64,000 nucleotides of DNA from Apiotrichum sp. Y4204 (GCA_025531455.1 JAMYHL010000036.1:124001-188000), one strand, 5' to 3'; positions 47,078-60,504 are shown, counted from the first letter of the stretch. Notes: generated by a model from the letters alone, not told the origin. Translations and numbers: made by a program.

Positions 47078-47444
47078 TCGTGCCGTCGTTAGTCCAGTAG
47101 ATGAGCGGCTAGGTGCAGAAGGGATTATTCGGATTCGGGCTGTGGTGTACATCTTGAGTTCAGTTTTGGGATTAGACATGTAGATGTCCGTTTATGACGC
47201 GAGACTATGATTTCTGGCTTGCACGGCTCTGTCTGTACGAGTGTGTGCTCAACGTGGCTTCATTAGTGTCCCTGCTCCAACATATGTTAGTCCACAGCTT
47301 ACAGCTCACACCAACAAGATGTATCGTACGTCTGTCTACCCAGCAACACAAAGATTATACCTATACGTCCTGCGGACGTACAACATCGATACAGTGCCAC
47401 GCCCCACTCGACACAGGAGGCATCCCAACGACCACAATTTCCCC
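47078..47444. other. Convergent spacer SNO1/SPA2
   Basis: 367 bp between two stops. Contains 3' flanks only; nothing else is recognised. Confidence 0.5.
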
Positions 47445-50400
47445 CTAGTCACCCAGCTTCATCAGCGCCTTGAGCGCTTTGGCGACACCAAAGCTCGCGG
47501 ACGCAATGCCCTGACGCAGCGCCTTGTCAAAGCCGCCCGCCTGCGCTGCTGTCGACTGCGCCTCGGATAGCCGCGTGGTGTTGGCCGTGAGATCGGAGAG
47601 CAGCCCGTCGCCACTACTCCTCAACCGCTGAGGGAGAGCGTCCGAGGACACGGCAACAATGCTCGTGCTTATCGCGATGACTTCGGATAGATGCTCATTG
47701 AGAGCCGGGCCCTGGCCGCCGGTGCGTATCGCCGCCAGGAGGTTCTGGATCGCATTAACGAGAGTGCTCGACTGGGTGTTGAGGTACGGCTGCTGTCAGT
47801 GGACTGCGAACTTCGCAAGCCTTACCTTGAGATTCTCCCACTCCTTCTCGTTGCCCCCACCGCTCGATGCCTGGCCGTTCGCCGGCGGCGCCTTAGAGGG
47901 GGTTGGCATCGGCGGCGAGCCTGGCTGCCCATAAGGCTGGCGTCCGTACCCATCATAGCTGCGCCCAGAGCCGGAATCCACTGACGCAAGGCTCTGGACT
48001 CGTGAATGGCTGTTACCGATAGGCCCTGAGGCCTTGCGTTGCGGTGGTGCCGGGGCACGGCTGTACGGGTCGGGGCGAGGGGGGAGGGGACGGGGGGTTT
48101 CATGATCTGTAGTCGATACCGAGGCACTCGATTGGCGCTGTAGGTTCTGTTCCAGGGCAAACGAGTCGGAGCGCTGGGCAGTCGAGGTGACCGACTGGAA
48201 TGAGTGTATCCGGTGGTCATAGGCACTGGGTGGCGCAGCAGATAGTGTGCCTGTCCCTAGTGGCGAAGCAATGTTCGGAGAGCGGCGGTCGTGTTCCTGA
48301 ACAGGGGAGAGAGTAGGCTTGTCGTCGTCTGCATGTCCTGAGCCGCGGCGAACCATTTCACCAATGCTCATGCTGATGCGGGTGTTGAGAATATCGCGAG
48401 TCTTGCCCGACCGACGGATTTTGAGGAGCTTGATCAACTCGACAACATTCACCGAGAGGTGGCCGGCTGCCGCATCTATCAGCGACACGGGTGCAAGGCC
48501 CGACGCCATGGCATGGTTGCGAGCCGCGTTCATCAGACCCGAGAGACATGTGCTCGACTCGTGTTTCAGTTGCTCGAGACGCGAGGCGTCGACATCCAGG
48601 TTGGGCGACTCCTCAAAGGCCTTGACGTCGTCGCCGATAAGGGTTGTGGCCTCCACAATCGCCTTCATCGCAGGAAGGACACCTGACGGATGGCTTGAGC
48701 GGGCAGCTTGCAACAGTCCGTCAATTGCTTGCTGGAAGGACGTAACGTGGGAGTCCGCAATGTTGCCATCGGCAGATGCAGGGAGGTGATCGTCGGATAG
48801 CGGCTTGGAGACGAACATTGTGGATGTCGCCTTCAAATTACGCAACTCCGTGCGTGCCGCATTGTACTGGCGTTTGTACTCCTCCATCTTAGTCTCGAGA
48901 GCAGCGGTAGCCTCAGCGTCGCGCTCATGTGCCGCCACAAGCTCGTCATTGCGGAGCGAGAGCGAGTTGAGTTCGTCGACAAGCGTGCGGACCTCCTTTT
49001 GCAGCTCGCCGACGAGCGAATCATCCACCGGAGATCGCGCGTTCTGAGTTGCCCGATCGTTCTTCTCTTCCTCCAAGCGCCGTAGTTCGTCCTCCAACCC
49101 CTCACAGCGCTCGCGCCACTGTTGGATCTCCTCCTGAGCCTGTTTGCTTGTCTGAGAGCTCTGTGCACGTACCACGTCGGAGGCATCGCGAGAAAGATCG
49201 AGTTCGTGTTGCAGAGACCGCAACGATGAGGCATGTGTCGTAGCGCGTTCCTTCAGGCTGCGCACTTCGTCTTCGTAGTCCTTTCGTTGTTCCAGCGCAG
49301 TTGCAAGTTGACGCTTTTGCTCCTCCAGCTCGTCCTCTGCAAGCTGCGCTCGCCGCTCGAGGGCTGCTATACGCTGCTCGTAGTCTTGGCGGAGCTTCTT
49401 TTCCTGCTCCTCCCAGCTGGGAGAGCCGCTGTTGAAGGGTTTACCCCGAACCGAAGTACCGGCAAACGACATTTGGTCATAATACTGGTCCTCGGCAGGT
49501 GATGTGACCGCGCTTTCGTGGCTAGGTGTCGCTGTTGCACGTGCTCGTTCGCTAGTTCGTGACTCTGAGCGGGGATCGCGAAGCCCACTGATGCCGGTTA
49601 TCCGTGGTGGCCCCTGGTCCACATCGATCGTGCTGTCGCGTGCGTACGGCACCTCAATCTCCTCCTCCTGCAGTCTACTCTTCGTGGGGACGACGACATC
49701 GTTGGTTGCGGCGGTGAAGTTTGCGAGACGGTCGCGGTCGCTATACGGCTGGTCATTACCGTTGGTAAGCGTCTCCATTTCTCCAGCATCACCGCCCATA
49801 CTCCGCCCCATCGATGAGCCCTGACGATGGTGCGCCGGATGAGCAGTAGCACTTCCAGCACCACTGGATCCATCGCGCTTGTGCAACGACGACGTGGAGC
49901 CAGTGGGCTGATGTTTGTAGGGCTGCGGACTCGGTGCATTGTACCCATGAACCGGCATAGGTCCCGGGGCGGGCGGTTCCTCGTAGGCCTTCTTCTCCAG
50001 TGCCGACTCGTCTGCAAACTCGGGGTATCGCCGGCGCAATTCGAAGAAGACATCACTTGCGAGATCCTTGAAGCGGTTCTTCGGGAGTGTTGCCAGTTTC
50101 TGGCGTGCTTGGTTGCGCTTCGGGTGGAAGTCATCGCGGACGGGGAGGAACGGCGCTACGTGTTAGTGCAGCTCATGCTGGAGGGCCCTTGTGCCGTGTG
50201 TGGACGTGTGGGTGTGTCGACCTCAACTCACCGGCATTGTCGGCAGAGCCGCGCTCAACCGAGTTGCGACGCATGAGCTCATCGTAGACATCGGTGCTTA
50301 ACTCCAGGAACTGCAGCCTGGTTAGCCGGGTAAGCTTCTCGCGCGCGCTCTGTCGTGCGCTGGGAGATTCTGTATATGTTAGCGGGGTTCAGGCATGTTG

Positions 50401-50822
50401 CTGCGCGAGTCGCCGGAGACGCGTCACAATCGCGACAACCCGTCGCAGCCGAGATTCGACAACATCGCAAGCTCTCATCACGCACCTTTGTCGATCCACG
50501 TCGCGAGAAACTCCTTTAGGGCACGCCAGTGCACCCAGGCGACCTCCTTTGTGTCCTTTTTGTCTGGGCGCCGCGACCCGCCAGAGCGCGACTGGCCGCC
50601 ATTGCCGTGTGTGCTGGGCGTATGTGGGCTGCCTCCGCCGTTGCTCATCTGCTCGTGTTGATGTTGTTGCTGGTAGCCGGGAGGTGGAAGAGGAGGTTTA
50701 TACATTCCGGCGATGCTCGTGTTCGAGCTGTAGTTTGATGCGAGCGAGTATCCTCCGGCTGAGCGGGACGAGGGCGCGAGAGCGGGCGACCCAGGGACTG
50801 CCCCGCCGAACCGCGACGCCAT
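47445..50822 (-). CDS. SPA2: Spa2-type polarity scaffold (GIT/SHD repeats)
   Basis: A component of the polarisome, which scaffolds formin and MAPK signalling at growth sites. Four exons (50822-50486, 50369-50232, 50155-47826, 47792-47445) give 1050 residues. The N-terminal ~110 residues are Ser/Gly/Pro-rich and disordered. The two SHD1 (GIT) repeats follow: ERLTRLTRLQFLELSTDVYDEL with FLPVRDDFHPKRNQAR and KLATLPKNRFKDLASDVFFEL (about 115-190). A long coiled coil (RQDYEQRIAALERRAQ through about 49430-48800) comes next. Then comes a conserved helical region (ASRLEQLKHESSTCLSGLMN), and the C-terminal Spa2 domain is QPYLNTQSSTLVNAIQNLL to the end. The last intron is only 33 nt (47825-47793). The PEFADE region marks the end of the SHD. 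Confidence 0.92.
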
Positions 50823-52942
50823 GGCTGTGAGGCTGGGGCTGGGACTGGGGGACGAGGTGGGTCCGAGGGATGGGACTGGCTGGCGAATAGGGCTGAGAGT
50901 GGAGAAGAGGGCGTGGATTTCCAGAGCGGATTTGCACAGTGGCTGCGCAGAGATTGGAGCTCCGGGTGGGGATTATCGTTTCGTTTCGTTTTTCTCTTTT
51001 ACGTTTGCTCGCAAAGGGAGGTTGTCGTGTCGTACGTGTCGTGTCGTGCACGCTAAAGTGAACCAGCCGGAGATGGGCGGATGGGTTTAAAGGGTGTGCG
51101 TGTGGTGTGTGAGGAGGTGCGCTGGAATGGAAAGAGGGAGTGGATGAGTGATGAAGGGTTTTGGGCCTGCAACGAGGGTTTGTGGTTGGGCAAAAGAGCC
51201 TAGAGCGTGGTGATGTGTGGGTGGGTGGTGTTGGTCCAGGTCGGGGGCGGATAAGGTCAAGGTGCGCAGGCGGATAAGGGTCCTTCTGTGTGTTCCTTTT
51301 TTCACGCAGCACTGAGAAGCACTGAGACGGCCACGCTTGACACGCACGCACACAACGACGCGCAGGGACAGACACGAGCGCACGCAGAGGCGAGGGGTGA
51401 AATTGAGGCTGGTAAGGGCTGAGTGTGAGCTCGGCGCTCGGCGCTCGGATACAGCAATCGGCGGCGGCGCAGGTGTGGTTGATGATTGTGGGTGGTGGCG
51501 AAAAGCGACCGAGCGGCGCAGTAGCAGAGTATTTTACCTGGGCCTGGGGCGCAAAGCCAAAAGGGTTCTTGTTGTCGACCGTCGCTCACCCCCCCCCCTT
51601 GCAAGACGTTTTAGAATCTGGCACTTTTTAGATGGTCGAGATCTGTTTCGAGCCCCCCAAATCGAAACGAAACAACTGTCGTCTGTGTTCCACGTATTCG
51701 ATGAGAACGTATGTGTGTGTATATGTGTGTGGTTGTGTGGAGTGTTCGTACGACTGCGAACTGACAAGAAGCAGGGGATGTGTGTTGTTGTGGTGGTGCA
51801 AACAAGGTTGCCAAAAGGAAGTCTGTGTTTGTGTTTGTTTGTTTGCGGCAGTGGCAGTGGGATTCCCCCGTCCACTCACCACACCACTCACGAGCGGCTG
51901 TCGCGGGACGGGCTCCATCTTGCTTGGTGCCAAGTACGCGTCCCCGGCAGTCGGTCCATGCGGCAGTCGGTCCATGCATTAGCCCGCAAGCAAGCAATCA
52001 CAGCTACCTCAGACTTCCCATGTGAGCATCTACATAACTTGAGCATTTGAGCACTTGAGCATTTGAGCTCAGGGAGTGGTGAGAGGGCTGGCGGTCTTGG
52101 TGGCACACCTGGCGTGTCTAATAATTCAAATGGCCAAAGTCTATCTAACCGGCGTCTGGCTCGGCAGCTCGGCAGCCGACGTTCACACAGAGTGTGGGAT
52201 GAACAACACGCCGGAACTGTCTGGCATACAGTATGTCTGGTATGTCTGGAGTGAAGCAACATGGTCACTCAGTTGCAGCGTCAGATGTCTGCGATCGAGT
52301 CTATCCAATACTACACCGAAGCCCATGTGTGAGCGGGTCGGCGAATTTACAATCTGACAAGCTAGAACACTGACGACTACCCCTCTCGGGATCTTGGGAG
52401 GCCATTCCTCGTCTGGACAGATGCTGAGAACAACCCCTGCTCCTCGGAGAGTGTGTGCTTCCGGTCGTCGTGGCCCATGACGCTGAAGCAATGAGTGAGA
52501 ACTCTGTTTGATTTTTACTGATTTTTTCTTCATTTACATTATTTTATTGTATTTTTGTTTCATTTTTCGTGATTTTCCTTTGATGTTTGTTGAGCACCAC
52601 TGTGGTACTGTGGTCACTTTCGCGACTGCAATGGACTGATAGCTGTCAAGCTGGATAGGGCGGCATTGTGTACTGCCACTTCGAGGTGCACGAACGACCC
52701 TTGTCAGAGACCCTGCTCCGTTGATCAGCTCGTCTGTCGGGGACAATGACCTGTGAGACTGTGGGACATTGACAGAACGAACTGGCAGGGTGCAGCCTAG
52801 AAGTGTGTCAGTGGAAGACGCACTCCGCTCCAGTTCGCCCATTTGCACAGGCTGCTGGGCGCGGACATGGCTGTGCTCTGGTCCTTCCACAGCGGTCAAG
52901 CTAGCTCATGTGCAGCAATCATACTCGTACATCACCCGACAG
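50823..52942. other. Gene-poor region upstream of SPA2
   Basis: About 2.1 kb holding the SPA2 promoter and probably a long leader, then the 3' flank of the proteasome chaperone gene. It has GTGT/TGTG microsatellite stretches (51710-51735) and a repeated GCAGTCGGTCCATGC pair (about 51946-51976). A 237-residue frame at 51337-52050 is rejected as composition-driven. A T-rich tract lies at 52505-52580. Confidence 0.5.
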
Positions 52943-54047
52943 TTACCCATAAATCTCGGCATCGAGGCCGGCACCACCACTCCACCCCTCTCCAGGGCCA
53001 AACAATCCCGCCCAGCTCGGCGGCTCGATGAGCTTCGCGTCTGGTGTCAGCTCCTTCCAGATGTTTCACGTACCGATACCGAGTACGCCAAGGGCGGTGG
53101 TCGCGAGCGCGGCCGCGTCTCCGCGGTTATCTCCCTCGACGACCCAGGCTGCGACGGCGCCGGATGGGACGTCCGCGAGGGCCGCGAGCACGCGGCGCGT
53201 AAGCCCCGCGCCGGGGAGGAAGGGGGGATATGCGCTCGGCGTGATTGGCGCTCCGGGCTCGATGCGCAGGTCCAGCGGGGGCAGCTGCGCGAGGCGCTCC
53301 AGTGCTGCTGGGGCTGCAGTCTTCTCCTTTGGAAGAATGGCCTGGTGCGGTGTCCTGACGTCAGCGCAAAGTGTACAAGTACACGTACAGGAGCTGGGCG
53401 TCGTCCTGGTTCGCGGCGTTGAGGGAGGTGAGGACGAGCGCGAGGCCGGCGGCGTACTCGTGTACGAGCGTCGAGATGAGGGCCACGTGCGCGTCCTTGT
53501 GGGCCTGTTGTCAGTACGGGAGGTGGATAGGCGTACTTTTAGTGTTGGGGAGCGCTGGAGGAGCACATAGGTGTTGCCGCTGCCGCCGTACACTGTCTTG
53601 GTTAGCAGACGAGCGGGAGAGTGAGGGAGAGTAAGTGGGTGCCGCCGGGTGTATGCAGATACGGAATGAACATGGCATCCGCAGCCGCGTCGAGATTATC
53701 CGACAGCACTCCGGCGATCACCCGCGCTCTCACCACCTTCACAGGACTCACGCTCCAGCCCGCCAGTAAGAATACCCTCGTCGCCCCGCCCAGCAAACGG
53801 CGCGACGGTCTCCCCGCGCCCGAGGAAAGCGACGCGCCTGAGAGAGAGGGAGGAGACAAGGAGGTCGGCCGCGAGCTGTGGGACGTTGCCGAGCGAGACG
53901 GCGGGCTGTGGTTAGCATGCGAGAAGTGATGTCGCGGACGCCAGGGGTGCCTGACCCAGACGCCCCACTCACGATCACGATGGTTGCGCCGCGGAGTGTG
54001 ACGGGGTCAAACCCGTCGATTGGGTAGAGAGGCCCGGCGTTGGTCAT
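52943..54047 (-). CDS. ADD66: Proteasome assembly chaperone 2
   Basis: Pac2 forms a heterodimer with Pac1 and chaperones the alpha ring of the 20S proteasome. Six exons (54047-53973, 53905-53752, 53592-53537, 53504-53389, 53354-53074, 53040-52943) give 259 residues. Family matches are FDPVTLRGATIVI then PAVSLGNVPQLAADLLV at the N terminus, LELYGGSGNTYVLLQRSPTLK in the middle, and EPPSWAGLFG near the C terminus. Three of the five introns are 32, 34 and 33 nt, at the low end for any fungus. No single exon encodes a recognisable domain on its own, so the gene is easily missed. All phases close. Confidence 0.9.
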
Positions 54048-54291
54048 TCTGCTTGTAGATAGAAACAACTCGAGGTCTCGAGATGGGGGAGTTGGAATGT
54101 CGAATTTGGATCAGTTCTTAACCTCAAAAGTGCAATGACGCCAGCGTCAACAACTTTCGGTTGGAATGTCGCCCCCAGGTGTCAAATACGACCATTCCAA
54201 ACATCAATCTTGCCCACAGTTCGATACACAACGCTGCATAGTCTAACAAACTACCAAGAAACTTCTATTTCCTATTAATCCCCCACCCCAT

Positions 54292-56234
54292 TCATGCACA
54301 GAGGAAGTTGCGGTACGCGACGTTGTCCGTCTCCTCGACGAAAGGGTATCCGAGGGTGTTGAGGAACTCGTTCAGGTCGTTCGAGTCGGCGGCGCCGTTC
54401 GGTGGGGGCTGGAGGCCGACGAGCACCTTGCCGACGTCGGCGCCGTGGTTGCGGTAGTGGAAGAGGGAGATGTTCCAGTTTGGCTTGAGGTTGGCGAGGA
54501 AGCGGCCAAGTGCGCCGGGGCGCTCGGGGAATTCGAAGCGGAAGACGCGCTCCGTGGGGATGGCGGAGCGGCCGCCGACGAGATGGCGCAGATGCGACTT
54601 TGCAAACTCGTTCTCGCTCAGGTCTGCCGCCGCAATGCCCATCTTGCCGAGGTCGGCGATGATCTCTGTGACCTCCTTTGCGCGTTCCTCGACTGACGGC
54701 CCAGAGGCCTTGGAGCTTGCCGCCTTGAGAAGGAACGAGCAGATGATGAAGCCGCCGTCTGATGACGAGTAGCGGTACGAAAACTCGGTGACTGCACGCG
54801 GGAGAAGGTAGTTGTGCAGCTTGACGAATGATCCTGGCTGCTCGGGCACCTTGAAGCTCATGAGCACCTCGCGGCGTTCACCAATCTCGGCACGCTCAGC
54901 CACAAAACGAAGTCGGCCAAAGTTCATGTTTCCGCCCGACACGACAGCAACAAACTGCTTGCCAGAGTCGCGGAGGTTGTTCCTGCTAATGTGCGCCTTA
55001 AGACCGGCAAGCGCCAAAGCACCGGACGGCTCGGGGATCGAGCGCGTTTCTGCCGTCAGCATACACCTTGAGGGCATTGAGGGCATATGGGCTCACCCTC
55101 AAAAACGTCTTTGATGGCAGCACAGATCTCATCGTTGTTCACAATGACAACACCGTCCAGCAGGTCCGCACAGACGCGGAACGGCTCCTCGCCTACGATG
55201 CGAACCGCGGTGCCGTCGGCGAATGGTCCGACCTCGTCGAGCAGAACACGGTGACCGGCCTTGAGCGAGCGGTCCAGGGCATCGGCATCGACAGTCTCCA
55301 CACCATAGATCTTGACATCGGGACCAGCCACGCGCTTCATGTACGCAGCAATGCCGGAAACCAAACCACCACCGCCGACAGCACCGAAAACACCGTCAAG
55401 CTTGTTGGGGTCGGCCATCTGGCGACAGATCTCCATCGCGATGGTGCCCTGACCCGCAATGACGTAGGGGTCGTCGTACGGAGGAATGAAAGTCAGACCC
55501 TCCTCTTTGGCACGTCGGAGACATTCGGCCTTTGCTCCGTCAAAGTCTGCGCCGTGGAGAACGGCATCTCCTCCCAACCGCTTGACATTGTTGACCTTGA
55601 TCGATGGCGTCGAAACAGGCATCAGAACTGTGGCCTTGATACCCAGCGCGCGAGCCGACAGCGCGACGCCCTGCGCGTGGTTACCAGCTGAGCACGTGAT
55701 GACACCCTTCTTCTTCTCCTCTTCTGTCAAGCTCGCCATCATGTTGTACGCGCCACGGATCTTGAATGAGAATACCGGCTGCAAGTCCTCGCGCTTGAGC
55801 CAGATGTCGCAACCGAGCCGCTTGGAAAGGTTGGTCGCGTACGTCAGAGGAGTCTCCTGAAGGTTGAGCGGCGCCGAGTAGACTTTGGCTGCGAGCTGTC
55901 AGTCGTCTGCAAGATATCACATTCAATCTCGTTACGCACACATGAGGACCATGCGGAGGTAGTCGGGAACAGTTCCGCGGGGACCCTGCTCGAGGTAATG
56001 CGATGGAAGCTTCGCGTAGAGGTGGTCCGGGATGGGCTCGTCCTCGGAGCCGTCCTGCGCATGCTTGGAGGACGAAGCGGGCAGAGGTGCGGACGACGCA
56101 TACTCGATGGTTCCGGGATGAGGAGGCGACTTTGCCAATGGGGACAGCGATCCGCTGGCGGTAGGACTCGTTGCCATGAGATGGCTCTGGTCGGAGCGAC
56201 CGTTTGCGGGGATGGCGACCGGGTGTGCTGCCAT
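54292..56234 (-). CDS. ILV1: Threonine dehydratase (deaminase), biosynthetic
   Basis: A PLP enzyme that turns threonine into 2-oxobutanoate, the first step to isoleucine, in mitochondria. Exons 56234-55940, 55888-55097 and 55049-54292 give 614 residues. The PLP lysine is K141 in [20 protein letters not shown] and GGGGLVSG bind phosphate and cofactor. The C-terminal half has two ACT-like regulatory domains ([15 protein letters not shown] and [16 protein letters not shown]), which in this family mediate isoleucine inhibition and valine activation. The N-terminal 70 residues are Ser/Pro/Ala-rich rather than a clear Arg-rich presequence. Start 56234 is the first ATG with a CCACC-like context. It is divergent from YPP1 across 753 bp. 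Confidence 0.95.
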
Positions 56235-56987
56235 GGTGGTTGGAGACTGAAGGGAGTGGGAGCCAAGAAAGATGTATGTCAAGACGAACAAGAAAAGAGA
56301 TGGGAGACGAGCAGGTGGTGGAGAAAAAAAAAGGTCGACCAAAGAAACCGAGCGCAATCTGCTGTACCCGGAAACTTCGAGTCATTCCAATCACTAACTC
56401 CAACTCCTCCGCTTGTCATATCCGACTCTCGCTTCCCTGTATCTCTATCTGGAACAGACAGAGTGGGCTGATCACACAATCCATAATTGCGGGGACCCCA
56501 GGTCAGCCTGGGGATAATGTTTTATGTAATACCATGTGGTAGCTTTTAGTTGACAAGCTGGGGCACCCGCTGGCCGCCGGCGCGCGGCGCAGTACCGTTG
56601 CGAGCTTGCGAGGAACGTCACTTGTTCAGTTGCTGTGCCCTGCTGCCTTGATGCCAGCTTGTCTGCCTCTCGATCTTCCCCCCAACCAGAGAAGGACGAC
56701 GAGGTCCCTCCTGGGCCAGGCAATGCTGGGCACCGCGTCTCAACATCATCATCCTCATCAACATTACCATCGCCGTCGTCGTCGTTACCCATACATCTAC
56801 CTTTCATCTCTTGGCAACGTCCTCTTCTATATTCATTTGCATCACACGGAAACAAAACTAGACTCGGACAGCACACTGCAAGCACGACACATCAAAAGCG
56901 CGACAGCCAACAGCGTCGAAACGAATACAGGACACGACAGGTCCTTCCCCTCCTCGTATCTTTCCTTCCCTGTCGCCTCATCTCGCC
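56235..56987. other. Divergent promoter region ILV1/YPP1
   Basis: A 753-bp spacer between two starts. A TGACTC on the minus strand near 56379-56384 is one base short of the full Gcn4/Cpc1 site TGACTCA, weak evidence for amino-acid control of ILV1. CATCAT-type repeats occur near 56745-56775. No gene is seen. Confidence 0.5.
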
Positions 56988-59900
56988 ATGTCACCATCAC
57001 AACGAGTCCTGTCGGCAAAAGGAGCCCACTACAACAGCGCCCTCGGCGCAGTCCTTGTTCGCGGCGCGTGGGACCAGGCCAATCCAGGGACAACACCCAG
57101 CGGCGGCGTCCTCTCATGGAGCGAACTCCTTCGCAAATGGAACAAGCACACCGGCGGAAGTACGTATCATGTCGTGCTATATCCACCCACTTTACACACG
57201 CCAAAGTAGTTCATTGGCTGACTCGCCTACCTAGGTGCTGCGCTTATTGAGCATCTGCGAAATGTGTCTCTCCTGGATCTCAACAGTGCACACCACGTTC
57301 GTGCCGCGCCCACCCAGGCTGGGTCGTCGGCGTCGTCGGGTGATGGCCGCTCGCACGAAACGGGTGCTTCGGGATCGGCATCTTCCTACGTGCACATCTC
57401 GCCGGTCTCGGGGAATGGAAACACCGCCCCCAATGGCGCGTCACATTCGAGATCGGCTTCGATGACAGCTTCGGCTCCGGTGTCGAACCACGTTGCCACT
57501 GCTGGGGTTTTCCGCCCCGATGTCCCCAACAGGGATGGCGAAGACGGAGCAAGCGGGAATGCCTGGGTACGCGGCGCGAACTGGGGTCGGTCCCTTGATG
57601 TCCCACATGCCGAGGAGGTTCGCCAAGGTGCCCGCGAGCTGGAAACTCTGCTTACGGGGTCGTCTCTTACAGAGCCCGAACGGCTGTCCGCCACTCTCAC
57701 TCTAGCGTACCATCACCACGCCCTTGCAGAGCACGACGCTGCGCTGGTGATATACGAGCAGTTTGACTGGACGATATCCCCGACAGTTGGAGCGGTTGGC
57801 GGAGACGCGGCTGTTGTCGAACGCATTCGCGCGCGCACGTTTCAGGGAATCTCTTTTGAACTATGCTCACAGCCGGACCCCAGTCGAGCCATGCTGTGCT
57901 ATCTCGACGCGGCCGCATTGCTCAGTCAACTCCAGCTGTCGCCGATAACGACGCCGCCATATCTCCTCACTGCGAATGCAACAAGAACCGTCGGTCCCGG
58001 GGTTGAGATGCAGCGTGAGCTACTGCGGCACATCTCAACAGCCCTCACGAGGGCAGCAGTCATTGCTGCCCGAGGTTCTGACGCAGACCTCACACTTCGT
58101 GTGCTGCGCACGTACCACGCCATGTCCTCCATGTGGGCCGACCCGACCTTCCGCGTTAACCAGCGTCAGCGTATGTTGAGCCTCTACCTCGCTGCCCTGC
58201 AGTCGTCGTACCCCGCCGCAGGTGCGATTCCATCCGAACCCTATCTCCTTTCTGCGGTACCGCCTTCAGGCTCTGCTCGTGCCCTCTGGCGTGCTGAAGT
58301 CGTCGACACTATGCGCAACGGTCAACGCATGCTTTCAGACACGACAGCCTTCCCCCGCGCAGGCCAATTCAACGATGCGGTTACCGAGTTTACGGATCAG
58401 ATCGCCACGTTCCCCGGACTGTCACCACCATTGACAAGCGACACTATTGATATTCTGTGGTGGGGCATAACCCTCACCTTTTTGTCTCAATCCATCCTGC
58501 GTCACCTCGTGCGATTGTTGTCGTCGTCGGGCGACCAGACCGAGGCGCGTCGGACGTTTGAGCTCTACGTTGAGCTTGTGCTCAAGGCACGACAGACGAA
58601 TGATCCCGACTCGCCGCTCAAGCTCGAGCGCCGTCCCACGGAAACGGCTGAAGACCCTGCTTCGGAGAAGGCGGACGTCGTCCCTGAGGATGGAGACCGC
58701 GACGTGACGTTGGAAGGCGACATGGAATCCGATGAGGAGTTCACGGCCACGCTTCTAATTGGTGCGGAGCTCTTGCTGAGTTCCTTCGACGACTCTGAAG
58801 AAGCCTGGCGTTATGTCACGCTGGCGGGTGAAGTTGTCAAGTACAGTCGGAGTGTGTCGCCCAGGCTGGCTGCCAAGGTGGAGGAGTGTCGGGGTATTGT
58901 GCGCCTAGCAATGTCGACAAGCGGTGAGTGACCAACATATTACCTGCTGACGAGTAGTTGCTGGGCCCTCAAAGCGGCCGTTGTACCAGACCCAGGCCAT
59001 CAACCATCTCACCGCCTCCACCACGATTGACCCTTCATCGAGCGATGCGTTCTATCACCTTGCGTATGCGCACACCATTGCGCGAGATATCGAATCCGCC
59101 ATAGACGCCGTCCGCTCTGCTCTGGAGCTCAACTCTGAGAGCGTCCGTGCCTGGCATTTACTGGCACTGTTGTTTACAGCCCAAGGTGACTGGCAGGGCG
59201 CGTCCAAGGCGGGTGAGACGGGGGTTGCACTGTGGGAAGCCAACGACGAGGCCATTACCGCCGACGAGGCGGACTCTGCTGGCAATCTGAATGCGCAATT
59301 GGGGTCCCAACCTCTCCTCCTTCCATCCGGTGAGATTGCGGCCCCGGTCGCAACACCACCACAGCACCCATCACGCTCCGTCCGCCTGGAGACCGTGATT
59401 CAGCTGCGGATGACGCTCAACGTGATTGCTGAAAAGCTGCACGGTCCGGAGTATGCTCTCGAGCGCCACCAACAGCTGTTCTCTTTCTTCTCGCAACGTA
59501 CGGATCGCCGTGCGTCGCGCGCCGTACCGCCATCAGACCTTGGGAGCGGCTTCAGCAATCCCCCTGCGAACCTCGGTGACAGCTACGTCTTGACACAGCC
59601 TGCAGACGTTCAGGCGTCTCCAACTACCGCTGCTGCCGTTCCAGCCATCAACGTCATTGGTAACCCTTCGCCCACAGGAGCAAACACGCCATCCTCGTTT
59701 GACGATTCCTCAGCCCCGTCCGATGGGGATGAGAGGCGCATTGCCCGATCTGTATCAGGCAGGCGGAAGCTGTTGCCGAAACACCTACACGTCCCTTCGG
59801 TTGTCCGTCATCACATGCGTACAGCAAGCGGCGCTCCTCTTGGCCGGCGTGAGCCCGCCTCCCGTGCCGTTTCTCTACCTGCATCGATGAGCCAGTCTCG

Positions 59901-60504
59901 TGCAGTGTCTCAATCGACTCTTGCACCATCCATTGCACCCACGGCGGTGCACTCTCACTACCGCGGCGCGCGCGGGGCGATCCCAGCCCCACCGCCATTG
60001 GTGCGCCCAGTGTCCCGCCGCACCCCCGCCGAGGAGCGCATCCTCTCCGACCTCTGGCTCATGTCGGCTGCGTCCTTCCGACGCGCAGGCAAGCACGGTC
60101 AGGCTCTTGTCGCGATCGAGGAGGCGGAAACGCACGATCCGGAGAACCCCAATGTTTGGGTCCAGCTCGGTCTGCTCCAGTTGGCAGAGTATGGATCCGC
60201 CGGCGGGCCGGATGCAGCCAAGGCGCTCACCAAGGCGCTTCTTCTGCGGCCAGACTACCCGCCGGCGGTCGTCGGCATGGCGCGGCTGAACCTCACACAG
60301 GGCGATGTGGACCTTGCGCACTCGCTCCTCTGGCAGCTCACAGAGGATAAGGGCTGGGACGTGCCGGAGGCGTGGCTCGCCCTCGCGAAGGCTTGCGAAA
60401 AGCAAGGTCGCGCTCCCCGTGCCCGGGAATACCTCCTTGAGGCGCTGCGTCTCGAGCGGTCCCGGCCGGCACGAGCACTGGGCGATGCGCTCCGGCAGTG
60501 GTAG
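56988..60504 (+). CDS. YPP1: Ypp1/TTC7 TPR scaffold of the PI4-kinase complex
   Basis: Ypp1/TTC7 links the plasma-membrane anchor Efr3 to the PI 4-kinase Stt4. Exons 56988-57159, 57235-58923 and 58958-60504 give 1135 residues. The N-terminal MSPSQRVLSAKGAHYNSALG and SWSELLRKWNKH, the middle helical repeats (TLTLAYHHHALAEHDAALVIYEQF) and the C-terminal TPRs fit TTC7. The C-terminal part reads WLMSAASFRRAGKHGQALVAIEEAE, PNVWVQLGLLQLAEYG, AKALTKALLLRPDYPPAVVG and AREYLLEALRLE. A Ser/Pro/Thr-rich insertion of roughly 190 residues (about 795-985) separates the last TPR block. Introns are 75 and 34 nt. It converges with the PPR-like gene 223 bp away. Confidence 0.85.

Noticed and set aside
51337..52050. 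237-residue frame on the + strand
   Set aside because: It runs through GTGT microsatellite and T/G-rich DNA, giving VCICVWLCG-type runs; no domain or splice support, and it lies upstream of SPA2 where a leader is expected.
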